Shown one piece after another: positions 1 to 8,394 of a stretch of DNA of 64,000 bases (position 1 is the stretch's first letter; every line of letters starts with the position of its first letter). Position numbers and translations under genes: made by a program. Location of the stretch: contig JAFDXE010000015.1 of assembly GCA_018268085.1 (NCBI GenBank), forward strand, positions 33,260 through 97,259, in the 5' to 3' direction. Under the pieces are notes generated by a model that had not been told where the DNA came from, made no database searches, and saw nothing but the letters and a program-made list of their open reading frames with translations. The stretch comes from Bacteroidota bacterium (GTDB lineage Bacteria; Bacteroidota; Bacteroidia; Chitinophagales; Chitinophagaceae).

Positions 1-77
1 AATACATCAATTTTGAGAGAGGATAAACGGTGTTCTTTGGAATAATACGGCATTATCGGAACGGATGACTTCTCACA

Positions 78-109
78 TTTGTAAAGGCTTTGCAGCGGTT
101 ATAATTTTG
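78..109 (+). promoter_or_regulatory. Bacteroidota-type promoter for the 170-925 gene
   Basis: TTTG at 78-81 is followed after 20 nt by TAATTTTG at 102-109, which fits the TTTG-N19-21-TAnnTTTG consensus of the Bacteroidota primary sigma factor. Transcription would start near 115 and leave a leader of about 55 nt. Confidence 0.55.
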
Positions 110-169
110 GTTTTGATAGCTGATAAAACAGCAAAACAAAACAGTATCTAACCCTTTAAATTTTATACA

Positions 170-925
170 ATGGCAAAGCAGAAAGGTATTATTAAGCTGG
201 ATGGAACAATTGGTGGCATCACTTTTTATAAGTCTCAAGACGGCTATTTAGCCAGGGAGAAAGGTGGTGTATCTGCCGAAAAAATTGCAAACGATCCGGC
301 GTTTCAAAGGACCCGTGAGAACGGTGAAGAATTTGGAAGGGCTGGTAAAGCCGGTAAACTGTTGCGTAATGCAATCCGTGCAATGTTGCAAAACGCATCT
401 GACAGCAGGATGGTCAGCCGTCTTACTCAGAAAATGGTTGAAGTTGTCCAGGCTGATGCAACCAATCCCCGTGGACAGAGAAATGTGATTGACGGTGAAG
501 CAGAATTGCTCCAGGGATTTGAGTTCAACATCAGTGGCAAATTAGGAACTACTCTGTATGCTCCTTACACTTCCACTATTGACCGGGTAGCCGGAACATT
601 GGAAGCAAATATTCCATCGTTTGTTCCACTGAACATGATTGCAGCTCCGGGAGGTACAACACATTTCAAAGTTGTTTCTGCTGGTGCAGAGATTGATTTT
701 GAAAATGAAACTTTCGTAATGGATTCAAACGCTTCTGCAATTCTGCCCTGGGACGCTACTGCAACTGCAGTTTTGACCCTGACCAATACCGTTACTGCCA
801 ACAGTACAAAGCCGCTGTTTCTGGCCCTTGGTATTGAGTTTTACCAGGAAGTCAATGGTCAGATGTATCCGCTTAAAAACGGTGCATATAATGCCCTGGC
901 TTTGGTAAAAGTAAGCGGATCATAA
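170..925 (+). CDS. Conserved hypothetical protein of Bacteroidota mobile elements
   Basis: This 251-residue protein opens with MAKQKGIIKLDGTIGGITFY, a glycine-rich start I associate with a family of unknown function common in Bacteroidota. Residues 1-100 are basic and polar. The C-terminal half (about 110-251) is rich in beta-prone Thr, Val and Ala stretches and could form an Ig-like or structural domain. There is no signal peptide or transmembrane segment. A good promoter precedes it and a strong terminator follows at 961-987, so it is monocistronic and probably well expressed. The function is unknown; a structural or surface role is only a guess from composition. Confidence 0.75.
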   Translation: MAKQKGIIKLDGTIGGITFYKSQDGYLAREKGGVSAEKIANDPAFQRTRENGEEFGRAGKAGKLLRNAIRAMLQNASDSRMVSRLTQKMVEVVQADATNPRGQRNVIDGEAELLQGFEFNISGKLGTTLYAPYTSTIDRVAGTLEANIPSFVPLNMIAAPGGTTHFKVVSAGAEIDFENETFVMDSNASAILPWDATATAVLTLTNTVTANSTKPLFLALGIEFYQEVNGQMYPLKNGAYNALALVKVSGS

Positions 926-960
926 GGTTTCAAAATAGTTCAATCTTCAGTTCAAAAAAT

Positions 961-987
961 AGCCCTGCCGGAAGGCGGGGCTTTTTC
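961..987 (+). terminator. Rho-independent terminator after the 170-925 gene
   Basis: A 9-bp stem (AGCCCTGCC with GGCGGGGCT, one G-T pair) has a GGAA tetraloop and is followed by TTTTT. It lies 36 nt after the stop codon and also covers the 3' end of the opposing DUF6876 remnant. Confidence 0.85.
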
Positions 988-989
988 AT

Positions 990-1340
990 TTAGTATTCAC
1001 TCGGCAACATCAAACATCCATCCACTAACCAGATTGTAGCAAGATCATAAGGAAAATCACTGAATAAAATTTCCTGACCTGTTACCTTGTTGTGGTTCCC
1101 ATCAGTGGCAAGAATAGAAAACTCGTTTTCTTTAACCCGCTTTAGATCCCATACCTAAAACGGCTCTTTCTTTACCTGTTTCTGGCATTGGTGACTGACA
1201 ATTAAATCAATCAGCCAGTAAGCCTGGCATCCCTCTGCCAGGTCTTTAACTCCATCAGTATAAATCAAACCAGAAAGATTGTGTCGGTAAATGTTTTCCG
1301 AACCGTTGTGAGAACCGAAAAAGTGATTTGCATTTTTCAT
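990..1340 (-). pseudogene. DUF6876-type gene interrupted by an in-frame amber codon
   Basis: Read on the minus strand, a 116-codon frame runs from ATG at 1340 to TAA at 990-992 but is split by a TAG at 1155-1157. The part before it contains NLSGLIYTDGVKDLAEG and AYWLIDLIVSHQ. The part after it continues as VWDLKRVKENEF and ends LVDGCLMLPSEY. Together these match the layout of the small DUF6876 proteins found in Bacteroidota plasmids and islands. One C-to-T change (CAG to TAG, after PF and before VWDL) would explain the break, and the downstream frame is otherwise clean, so the lesion is recent or is a sequencing error. The function of the family is not known to me. Confidence 0.65.
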
Positions 1341-1396
1341 CTTAATAAAATTTAATTTTTAAAAGAAAAAAGAGAAAAAAAGAAAGCACTCACATC

Positions 1397-1514
1397 AGGC
1401 GGCGTGGCTAAAAAAACAAGGAGGAACGGAATAAATGATGGCATTGTGCGGCTGGGCTGTGTTTATGCCGTAGTTCCTTGTTTTTTTAAATACAAGGGTT
1501 TGTGCAAGCCGCCT
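1397..1514. repeat. Structured hairpin element, copy 1
   Basis: The arms are nested. The outer stem is AGGCGGC (1397-1403) with GCCGCCT (1508-1514). The middle stem is 13 bp, A7-CAAGGA (1410-1422) with TCCTTG-T7 (1475-1487). The inner arms are CGGAATAAA (1427-1435) and TTTATGCCG (1462-1470), with one mismatch. The core around GATGGC and GTTTATGCCGTAGT recurs at 3381-3484, where the stem sequences differ but still pair. It could be a structured RNA, a bidirectional terminator or a small mobile hairpin; the strand is undecided. Confidence 0.6.
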
Positions 1515-1586
1515 AACTTGCTGCACTTTTTTTGATTCTTTATTCAGGCAGTTGAATAAGAATTGTTGTATTTTTTAATTAAAAAA

Positions 1587-2228
1587 ATGGGACGTACAAA
1601 AGAGAGAAGGAAATTCATACATGAACCTTCAACACATGAAATATTCTACTGCTTATCAGAAATGCCTGAATATTCAAAAACATTGTTAAAACAGAATCCG
1701 GATAAGCCTTACTCCGATTTTCTTAGACAATTAATTGAAATAAATTTCTATAACGTACGAACCGAAAAGATTCCTATCAAAAAGATAGCTGCGGACCTGA
1801 AAACCGATACTGCAAAAGCTACAAAATGGCTGAAGGCTATTTATGAGCAAATATTTGAACTCAATTTTGATAAACCAGAACTGTTTCAAAAGAATGGTGT
1901 AAAAGTGTGTATGTATATGAGATATTTTGATAGCAGTTGCAGTTTTTATACTTCTTTGCCTGTAATTCCCAAAGAATTTGAAACAGTCAATTTTCCGTTT
2001 GCAAAAGCTAAAACGGGAACTGAACGATACTGGGTAAAAAGAGTAGAACATGAAATTTCCGGGGATGTTGCTGATGTTACACTTTGGTTAAACGGTGAGA
2101 CTTTAAATAAGTACCGGGAATTTGCTCTGGACAAAGCATTATTTCAAGGATGGATTCACTTTATGGATGTATATGATAAAACGTCTAATGAATTGGATAA
2201 TGAACTGAAAAGACTTTACAAGAATTAG
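1587..2228 (+). CDS. Hypothetical protein, possible plasmid/ICE accessory protein
   Basis: The protein is 213 residues from the second Met (MGRTKERRKFIHE), which I prefer because the eight codons before it are hydrophobic and atypical. It is soluble, with many Lys, Glu, Phe and Tyr residues. A helical stretch around residues 60-90 (KKIAADLKTDTAKATKWLKA) resembles a helix-turn-helix (the pattern IAADLKTDTAKATKWL) and might bind DNA, but this is only a pattern guess. I do not recognise a family. It stands alone between hairpin copy 1 and the GC-rich non-coding tract, and I see no clear promoter or terminator. Confidence 0.6.
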   Translation: MGRTKERRKFIHEPSTHEIFYCLSEMPEYSKTLLKQNPDKPYSDFLRQLIEINFYNVRTEKIPIKKIAADLKTDTAKATKWLKAIYEQIFELNFDKPELFQKNGVKVCMYMRYFDSSCSFYTSLPVIPKEFETVNFPFAKAKTGTERYWVKRVEHEISGDVADVTLWLNGETLNKYREFALDKALFQGWIHFMDVYDKTSNELDNELKRLYKN

Positions 2229-3380
2229 AAAAGAATTCAGGGCACCTCTCTTATAAATGCCGGTTTGATACAGCTGGGATATGATATACAGACGCACCGG
2301 CTAAACCTATTCATAGATCAATAGTACTTCCTTAGAAGCAAAAGCAATGTGTCAAGCCTGCCGGTAAAAGCGCCTGCGGCAAAAAAGAAGTCAAGCCGCC
2401 CCGCAAACCTGCGGGGCTGTAGCGCTGGAGGCGAGCCGCCGTAAGCAGACGAAGAGAGGAGGAACGACGAACGAAGGCTGCTGCGAGCCCCCACGAGGGG
2501 CTGGACAGTAAAGGCCGACGAAGGAGGCCGATGCCAGCTCCATAGGAAGCCGCCGGAGTTTATTTCCCGTCAGGGTACGAAGGCGGCTGAACTATGCAAG
2601 TGAAGCTAAGCAGCCGTAGGCGAAATGGACGGAGGGAATGAGCAGTACGGATGCAAGCTGAACGCAGCCGAAGTGGGGATAGCCGGCGAGCAAAATAATT
2701 GGCAGCGGGTGGACTGAACGCTACTGAAGTGAATGAATGACGTAGTGAAGCGGAATGAAACCCAGTGAGTATTGTAGCATTGGCTTGCGAAAGGCTGGTG
2801 CATTCCCATGTGTGTTGCTTTGTGTTTGGCAATGGGATGCCCAGCCTTCAAGCAATTATGTTAGCTGCGAAGGTGGTGTAATGAAGCGGAACGAAGGAAG
2901 TAATGAACGAAGTGGCGTGAAGGACACAAGAGCTGCCGTGAGGAATGAGGAGGAACTGCAAGTAGTATGACAAACCTGCGTAGCAGCCCGAAGGGCATTG
3001 CATGTGCAGCAATACCATAAAAGTGTAATAAATAATTTTATTGCTGCTGATGCAATGGTTTGGCATATCTACTTGCTGACGACGAATGACGAACACCTAT
3101 TTACCGGCGAAGCGTGGGTTCTGTGCGAAGGGAAAAGAAGCAAGAAGTTGTGCGGTGGGTTTTCTTTCATCCAATTCATTCAATAAAAAATCAAGCCCCT
3201 ACCAAGGAGGCTCACATGATGTAGAAAAAGAATAGCCTAACTGTGATGAAAAAACAAAGACACCAGGAGAAACAAACCAGCAGCTAACCCAAATGCTGCC
3301 AACAAGCCAACGCTGAACAAGAACTGACATAGCAATACATTTAAAATGAAAAAATAAAATAACATGCTTCTGTCAGCGAA
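2229..3380. other. Gene-free GC-rich tract with strong hairpins
   Basis: No convincing reading frame exists here; the open frames are low-complexity shadows. From about 2340 to 3000 the DNA is clearly richer in G and C, and the plus strand is purine-rich, with recurring GAACGAAG and GAAGCGGAAYGAA motifs (near 2470, 2749 and 2884). Hairpins include an 8-bp stem at 2398-2417, a 6-bp stem at 2486-2502 and a long one at 2791-2848. It could be a large structured RNA, a transfer origin, or the remains of a GC-richer element. From 3200 to 3380 the sequence is A-rich and I see nothing specific. Confidence 0.5.
2791..2848. repeat. Long imperfect palindrome (17 bp stem)
   Basis: AAGGCTGG (2791-2798) pairs with CCAGCCTT (2841-2848), and GCATTCCCAT (2800-2809) pairs with ATGGGATGC (2832-2840), with a one-base bulge. 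The roughly 22-nt loop is GT-rich. It lies inside the GC-rich tract. No T-run follows, so it is not a simple terminator. Confidence 0.7.
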
Positions 3381-3484
3381 GGGAAACGGATGTCTTTGCA
3401 CTCCAAAAGGAAACGGAATAAAAGATGGCTTTTGTGAGTTGGGTTTGTGTTTATGCCGTAGTCTTTTGGATGCTCCGTTTTCCC
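3381..3484. repeat. Structured hairpin element, copy 2
   Basis: The outer stem is GGGAAACGGA (3381-3390) with TCCGTTTTCCC (3474-3484, one bulge). The middle stem is TCCAAAAG (3402-3409) with CTTTTGGA (3463-3470). The inner arms are CGGAATAAA and TTTATGCCG, identical to copy 1 at 1397-1514. The inner core is conserved while both outer stems have changed on both sides and kept pairing. Confidence 0.6.
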
Positions 3485-3692
3485 AGAGCTATCTTGCATG
3501 TGTATTTTATTTTTTTAAATGGATTAAAAGTTGTCAGCTGCTGGATTGGTGGCATTAGGTTTATTTAAAGAGTAGCGTGTATGTTCTATGCTAAACATTA
3601 AGAAACCTTGTCATATTGCAGATGCAGATTGATGAACCAGGAAAGTAAAATGTAGGGAAATACGAATCTCGGATTTGTCAAAAATTACTAAT

Positions 3693-4151
3693 TCACTTTT
3701 TGTTGAAGTATTCAAACGCCAACGTTGAATCAACATAATTTATATAATTCATCAAATGAGGACCACTTGATGTTAGCCAGCATTTAGCGTCCTGAATAAT
3801 ATTCCTTTTATGAAAAAGTGGATTTGTAATTGTGAGGAACAGACTTCCCTTTTTGTAAATCCATTTATCACCTTCGACTTGTTTTTCTTTATCAAAGATT
3901 TCAAAATCAGCCTTACTAAACAGGTATACTGTATCAACATTGATAAGTTCTTTATCAAAGTCATGCCATTTTTTTTGATCAGATGTCGCAAGCATTTCTT
4001 CTGGCAAAGCTATTCTTCGGATTTTTTCCAACGGTAACGCTAACTTTAACTTATATGCATTGAAATTAAATAGCATTTCCCTTTCCACGCCAGGATAAAA
4101 AAATAACAATTTCTCTTTGTCCATTTTTTCTAAGTGCTCTTTAAGTGTCAT
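3693..4151 (-). CDS. Hypothetical protein, last gene of the RecD-like helicase operon
   Basis: The 152-residue soluble protein has alternating basic and aromatic segments, and there is no signal peptide or membrane helix. The N-terminus (MTLKEHLEKMDKEKLLFFYP) is probably helical. The rest has several short beta-prone segments, including WIYKKGSLFLTITNP. I do not recognise a family. It begins 10 nt after the TPR/OB gene and is the last gene of a four-gene minus-strand unit (8281 to 3693), so it is likely a partner of the helicase or TPR protein. Confidence 0.65.
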   Translation of the reverse strand: MTLKEHLEKMDKEKLLFFYPGVEREMLFNFNAYKLKLALPLEKIRRIALPEEMLATSDQKKWHDFDKELINVDTVYLFSKADFEIFDKEKQVEGDKWIYKKGSLFLTITNPLFHKRNIIQDAKCWLTSSGPHLMNYINYVDSTLAFEYFNKK

Positions 4152-4161
4152 AGTTTAAAGT

Positions 4162-5667
4162 TTAAATACTGAAAACTTTCCAAGACCAAACTTTCTTGTC
4201 CTGATTGTATGTTTTAATAGCATGGGCTCTTAAATAAATCCCATCAGTAAGTTTCATTTTTGAAACTAAGGATGGATGAATAAACACATCGCCCAAAAAA
4301 CCAAAAGGTTTACCAGGTAGAATTCTCACTTCACCTTCTACTTCTTTTAAATATTGCTTTTTAAATGCTTCATCGTTTGCTTTGATTGCGGTGTACAATT
4401 GGTACATACCTTCTTTAGCTCCTCCCTGGAATCGTACTTTTAGGGTATCCCCAACTTTCACATCTTTAAAAAAGCGATCATACTTGAAGAACCCAAACTT
4501 TGATTCCGAAGCAATGAAATTGAGCATCTTCTTATCAGCATTTACAAATTCAACGATGACCATTTCTTCCGGTGTGTCACTAAATAAGAGAGATTCAGCA
4601 GTTGAAGTAAACTGCTTGTAAAAACTAAAGTTTGATTTCTGAGATGTAGCAGTTTTATACCATTCCTGTGACTGCCAATTTACTACTTCATTTGGTATTT
4701 TAAACCCATGAGAATTCCTGGTATCAACCAATAGTTCTATCTCGGTTTTAGCTTCTTTATACAGCTTCTTTGAAATTAATAACCCTGCCATTTTTTGTCT
4801 TAGGCTAACAAGCATTTCTTCCGGGCTTTTGCAGGATAATGCTTTGCAGTAACAGGCAAATACTTTATCGGCATCATCTGAAAAAGCCTCGGCCAGAATT
4901 TCCCATACCCAAAAATCATTGCGTTTCTTTTTTGCAAATGGCAATAAGGCCGATAACATATGATCTTTATCTCCTAACGCTAATAACAGCTTTGCATTAA
5001 AATATGCCGGGTACTGAAATTGAGGATAGGTATCAACTATATCGGAAAGGATTGGCAGGAATGCCATTGCTTTCTCTTTATCAAAAACCATTTCACCAAA
5101 TTGAGTTTGTTTTGGCAGTAAATGCTTGGCGTAAGCAATATAAGCCTGCTCTGCTACTGCCATCACTTCCTTTCCATTCGGCATTTTTTCTTTCTGAAAA
5201 TCCTCGGGCATAAAATTTTTGAAATCCCACCAGTCCGCAAAATGCATATATCTATCGGTCTCTTTGAGTGCTTTGTGCAAAGCCTTGAATAAAAAACTGT
5301 ACCCTTCAGCAGGCTTGGGAAAATGAAAAGATTCTATTGCCTCAAACAGGCGAATGCCCTTATGTACATCAACCGGAGTTGTTTTCAATAAACTAAAAGC
5401 CATTTTACCTATCTGCCAACAAAGCTGTTCAAAGAGCATTTTTTCCTCAACAGGCAATTGCAGATTCTTTATTTCATTAAGCCAGGAAATAAATGCATCA
5501 AAATGTTCCGGTGAACTATTCTGTTTCAAAAAGTCATAATACACCCAGCTAATGTTGCGTTTAGGCCAAATATTATCCGGCTCTGCCTGTAATTCAGCTT
5601 TTGCCAGGTTCAGAGCTTCCTCCAATTTACCCGCCTGACGGAGTTCTTTTATTTCTTTAGCTGGCAT
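4162..5667 (-). CDS. TPR protein with C-terminal OB/S1-like domain
   Basis: This 501-residue protein opens with a TPR-like helical pair (residues 1-45, LRQAGKLEEALNLAKAEL and the following helix) and continues with helical repeats to about 350. The last 130 residues look like one or two OB folds of the S1/cold-shock kind (FGFFKYDRFFKDVKVGDTLKV, then GFLGDVFIHPSLVSKM). This suggests a scaffold that binds nucleic acid. Its start overlaps the helicase stop by 11 nt, so the two are translationally coupled and probably work together. The exact job is unknown; a nucleic-acid-sensing adaptor for the helicase is inference. Confidence 0.7.
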   Translation of the reverse strand: MPAKEIKELRQAGKLEEALNLAKAELQAEPDNIWPKRNISWVYYDFLKQNSSPEHFDAFISWLNEIKNLQLPVEEKMLFEQLCWQIGKMAFSLLKTTPVDVHKGIRLFEAIESFHFPKPAEGYSFLFKALHKALKETDRYMHFADWWDFKNFMPEDFQKEKMPNGKEVMAVAEQAYIAYAKHLLPKQTQFGEMVFDKEKAMAFLPILSDIVDTYPQFQYPAYFNAKLLLALGDKDHMLSALLPFAKKKRNDFWVWEILAEAFSDDADKVFACYCKALSCKSPEEMLVSLRQKMAGLLISKKLYKEAKTEIELLVDTRNSHGFKIPNEVVNWQSQEWYKTATSQKSNFSFYKQFTSTAESLLFSDTPEEMVIVEFVNADKKMLNFIASESKFGFFKYDRFFKDVKVGDTLKVRFQGGAKEGMYQLYTAIKANDEAFKKQYLKEVEGEVRILPGKPFGFLGDVFIHPSLVSKMKLTDGIYLRAHAIKTYNQDKKVWSWKVFSI

Positions 5668-7846
5668 ATTCTTCTTGTTTAAAGGTTAGCAATGCCGCTT
5701 GAATGTCGGAAATCAAGACCTGGCTGTTGGTTTTATTTTGAATAGGGACTACTCTTCCAAAGAAGCCATTCTTTTTATATTCAAAATCTATAACGGCTAA
5801 TTCCTGATTGCGTTTAAAAGTGTAGCGTTCTTTGTATTGCTGATGTTCAATATCATCAATTGTAATATCTGTTTCTTTAAATAATAATACTATGTCATCA
5901 AACAAACTTCTTGTAAAAGGAAACTCTTCTTCTAACTCGAAGTCAAATTCAATTTGGCTAATAATCGTTTCGGCTGTATTTCGCTTTATTGAAACATTTG
6001 GCAAATGATTTAATATTTCAGCAAGTGTATTATTGAATGCACTGTTTGGAGAAAGATTTGGCATTGAAGCAAATGGTTTTCTAAATTCATTTTGTCCATT
6101 TACATAAGTTCTGAAAACTGCCTTGTCTTGTTCTCTCGTAAAAGGGTATCTAATCTCATACCCTACTTTCTCCCATCCAATAACGTCAATGTATTGTTTT
6201 CTTACTGCGTGGCGTACTTTGATAAAATGATCCTGTAATGGAATAGGCTCCTCTAAAAGGTTGAACTGTGATAACTGTTGTAGCATTTCATTATCCAAAC
6301 TGATTTCTTCTGTTTGAACCTGATTGCCGGTTAATTCATTTAATGCATTCAAGACTGTTACATCGAGGAATGCCATAGCTGAATAGGAATTGAAAAAAGG
6401 TGGATTTAATGCATACAATGTTTTTGATGCCCGGGTGATAGCCGTGTATGCCCAGCGATAAAAATCCTGATTAGTTTTACCAGCTCTACGCTGTCTATCA
6501 GTAAAGCAATCAAATCCTTTTGCATTGTCATTGTCCCAAATTGTAAATACGTTATCCCATTCGCCACCCTGGGCTTTATGGCATGTAACAGCGTAGCCAT
6601 ATTTCATTAGCAAACAATTAAAATATTCATCCTGCAAAATGGCTTCTTTAAATTCTTCAGTTCTGGGTTTTAGCCCTTTGTGCCGGGTAGTAAAGTCTAC
6701 ATATAAAGCCTGTGTTTCTTCCGGCCTTAAATAGTTGTCACCATACAGGAAGTTTTCAAGCATCTTACCTTTTACAACTTTATTGTTGCTTTCAGCATCC
6801 GGGAAAACCAACTCCACATCACGCCAGTATAGTGTTACAGGGTTTTTACCTCTTAATGCAATAGTTCTTTGTGTGACTATATCACTTACTTCATTGATTA
6901 CTGCAAACTCACCATTGAAAACACCTTTTCGATAATTGTTGCCACCCATTATGACAATATCACTTTTCTGAACAGGTAAATCAGCATTACCGAATCTTCT
7001 CTCTCTTATTTGTAAGTTGAGATCCAGACAAGTTTTGTTTTTACTGGCAATAATAATTTTGGGGGCTGCTACCTCTTGCCAGATATCAAGGAATGTTTCA
7101 AAAGAAGGATTCAATATGTCATTTCCATTTGAACGCAAGTTGAAGTCGTTGAAGAAACGGGCCGAAATACTCTTTCGTATTTTTGCAGCTGCTCTCAATA
7201 TACCACTATCACCACGTTGCCGTTTCACTTCTTTCATTTCGGTTTCTTCAGAAGATAAAGTGAATTTGTTATTCAGATATACAGCCTCAAAAGCCTTTGA
7301 GCTATTATCTCCTACCGGAGGCAACTGGCAGGGATCGCCTACAAAGATGATTTTGGATTTTACATTTTCATGAGCTACCCTTGTGTAAGCAATCAAATCA
7401 GATAATAAGTGGCTTGACCCAAAACGGAAAAACTCTCCTTCGCTTTTGGCATCAGAAAGCATGGATGCCTCATCTACAATAAATATTTTACCGGCAACAT
7501 CTACATTATTCCGGATTTTATAGTAGTAATAGAAAGAATCGCCTTCTTCAATTTCAACCATATCCTCATAACTGTAAATGGTCTTATGAATGGTAAAAGC
7601 CTCCTGCCCGGTCATTTCCCGTATAACTTTTGCTGCTCTACCCGTTGGAGCCATCAGTGCAAAGTCTTTTTCAACAGCTTTAAGATATTCTACCAAACCT
7701 TTAAGGATTGTTGTTTTACCACTACCTGCATATCCCTTTAGCATAAACACCTGCTCCGGGCTTTGTAAAAAAGCCTCAAGTTTAGATATAGCAATTTCCT
7801 GGTCTGAACTAAGGTTTAAATGCTTAAAATGATTGAATATGCTCAT
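5657..7846 (-). CDS. RecD2/Pif1-like superfamily 1B DNA helicase
   Basis: The 729-residue ATPase has a complete SF1B motif set: Walker A GYAGSGKT (38-45), motif Ia APTGRAAK (66-73), Walker B VDEASM (124-129), motif III GDPCQLPPVG (170-179), and the late motifs TCHKAQGGEW and AYTAITRASKTL. These are typical of 5'-to-3' helicases of the RecD2/Dda/Pif1 group. After the helicase core there are about 220 C-terminal residues I do not recognise, with a terminal YTFKRNQELAVIDFEYKKNG segment. It is the second gene of an operon headed by the TGTGCA-N7-TGCACA palindrome at 8364-8382. It is not a chromosomal RecD, because no RecB or RecC lies nearby; a defence or element-maintenance role is inferred from context. 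Confidence 0.85.
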   Translation of the reverse strand: MSIFNHFKHLNLSSDQEIAISKLEAFLQSPEQVFMLKGYAGSGKTTILKGLVEYLKAVEKDFALMAPTGRAAKVIREMTGQEAFTIHKTIYSYEDMVEIEEGDSFYYYYKIRNNVDVAGKIFIVDEASMLSDAKSEGEFFRFGSSHLLSDLIAYTRVAHENVKSKIIFVGDPCQLPPVGDNSSKAFEAVYLNNKFTLSSEETEMKEVKRQRGDSGILRAAAKIRKSISARFFNDFNLRSNGNDILNPSFETFLDIWQEVAAPKIIIASKNKTCLDLNLQIRERRFGNADLPVQKSDIVIMGGNNYRKGVFNGEFAVINEVSDIVTQRTIALRGKNPVTLYWRDVELVFPDAESNNKVVKGKMLENFLYGDNYLRPEETQALYVDFTTRHKGLKPRTEEFKEAILQDEYFNCLLMKYGYAVTCHKAQGGEWDNVFTIWDNDNAKGFDCFTDRQRRAGKTNQDFYRWAYTAITRASKTLYALNPPFFNSYSAMAFLDVTVLNALNELTGNQVQTEEISLDNEMLQQLSQFNLLEEPIPLQDHFIKVRHAVRKQYIDVIGWEKVGYEIRYPFTREQDKAVFRTYVNGQNEFRKPFASMPNLSPNSAFNNTLAEILNHLPNVSIKRNTAETIISQIEFDFELEEEFPFTRSLFDDIVLLFKETDITIDDIEHQQYKERYTFKRNQELAVIDFEYKKNGFFGRVVPIQNKTNSQVLISDIQAALLTFKQEEYAS

Positions 7847-7855
7847 TGGTCGGTT

Positions 7856-8281
7856 TTAAAGATCAACTTTGTTCAGTATATGAATTGCCTCCTTATGAAT
7901 TTTTATATTGTACACATCTGAGTCATTTCTTTGGATATTTAATAATCTCCACCCCCTTTCTCCCGGTTCAATAAAATCAAATGTTCTGCAATGTTTCGGT
8001 AAAGCACTAAAAATCAAAGTAAACCGGGTAAACTCCCCATCTGTTTTAAATTTCAGGGAAGATGTACGATTTTCAATATGAATTAATTCTGATCGTTTTA
8101 AACCTAAGTCAGGAATTAAATGTATGTCCTGATAAACCTCAATATTGCACTCAGTGCAGAAAGAATAGCATGCTTGGTGTAAAATGTGAATTGTAACCTG
8201 CCCATCGGTGGATGGATCCATTTGCATTTTCGCAATTTCTTTTGCATTGTTCGCTAATTCTATCCCGAGTATTGTATTCAT
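7856..8281 (-). CDS. Hypothetical protein heading the RecD-like helicase operon
   Basis: The 141-residue soluble protein has a beta-rich middle (SSLKFKTDGEFTRFTLIFSALP) and a motif CRTFDFIEPGERGWRLLNI that recalls small beta-sandwich domains of Bacteroidota, but I cannot name a family. Two cysteines (FCTEC) near residues 42-45 could bind metal. It ends 9 nt before the helicase start and is first in the operon. The palindrome shared with the retron cassette lies 83-101 nt upstream of its start codon. Confidence 0.65.
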   Translation of the reverse strand: MNTILGIELANNAKEIAKMQMDPSTDGQVTIHILHQACYSFCTECNIEVYQDIHLIPDLGLKRSELIHIENRTSSLKFKTDGEFTRFTLIFSALPKHCRTFDFIEPGERGWRLLNIQRNDSDVYNIKIHKEAIHILNKVDL

Positions 8282-8363
8282 ATTTCCTATGCGTTAAAAT
8301 TTCTCTGTTTGATAATAGGTAACGTAATCACTTTATATCATCAATACAAATATTCAACACAAG

Positions 8364-8382
8364 TGTGCACTCTTTCTGCACA
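8364..8382. promoter_or_regulatory. Palindromic operator TGTGCA-N7-TGCACA, copy 2
   Basis: The half-sites are perfect: TGTGCA at 8364-8369 and TGCACA at 8377-8382. The same 19-bp arrangement is found at 14211-14229 between the WYL regulator and the retron cassette. Here it lies upstream of the operon starting at 8281; a weak promoter-like AATATTTG on the minus strand lies just downstream of it. WYL proteins bind as dimers to such palindromes, so the protein of 14272-15285 is the obvious candidate. Confidence 0.6.
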
Positions 8383-8394
8383 ATAAAAATATTC

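Noticed and set aside
53..238. Minus-strand open frame over the start of the first gene
   Set aside because: It overlaps the promoter and the start of a well-supported plus-strand gene, and its composition is not protein-like.
2791..2848. Integron attC site
   Set aside because: The long palindrome lacks the conserved RYYYAAC/GTTRRRY ends and no integron integrase or cassette is nearby.
2560..3186. Several open frames in the GC-rich tract
   Set aside because: They overlap on both strands, have Cys/Ser/Arg-rich, low-complexity products and follow hairpins rather than codon bias.
3364..3558. 64-codon plus-strand open frame
   Set aside because: It lies inside hairpin copy 2 and has no protein-like pattern.
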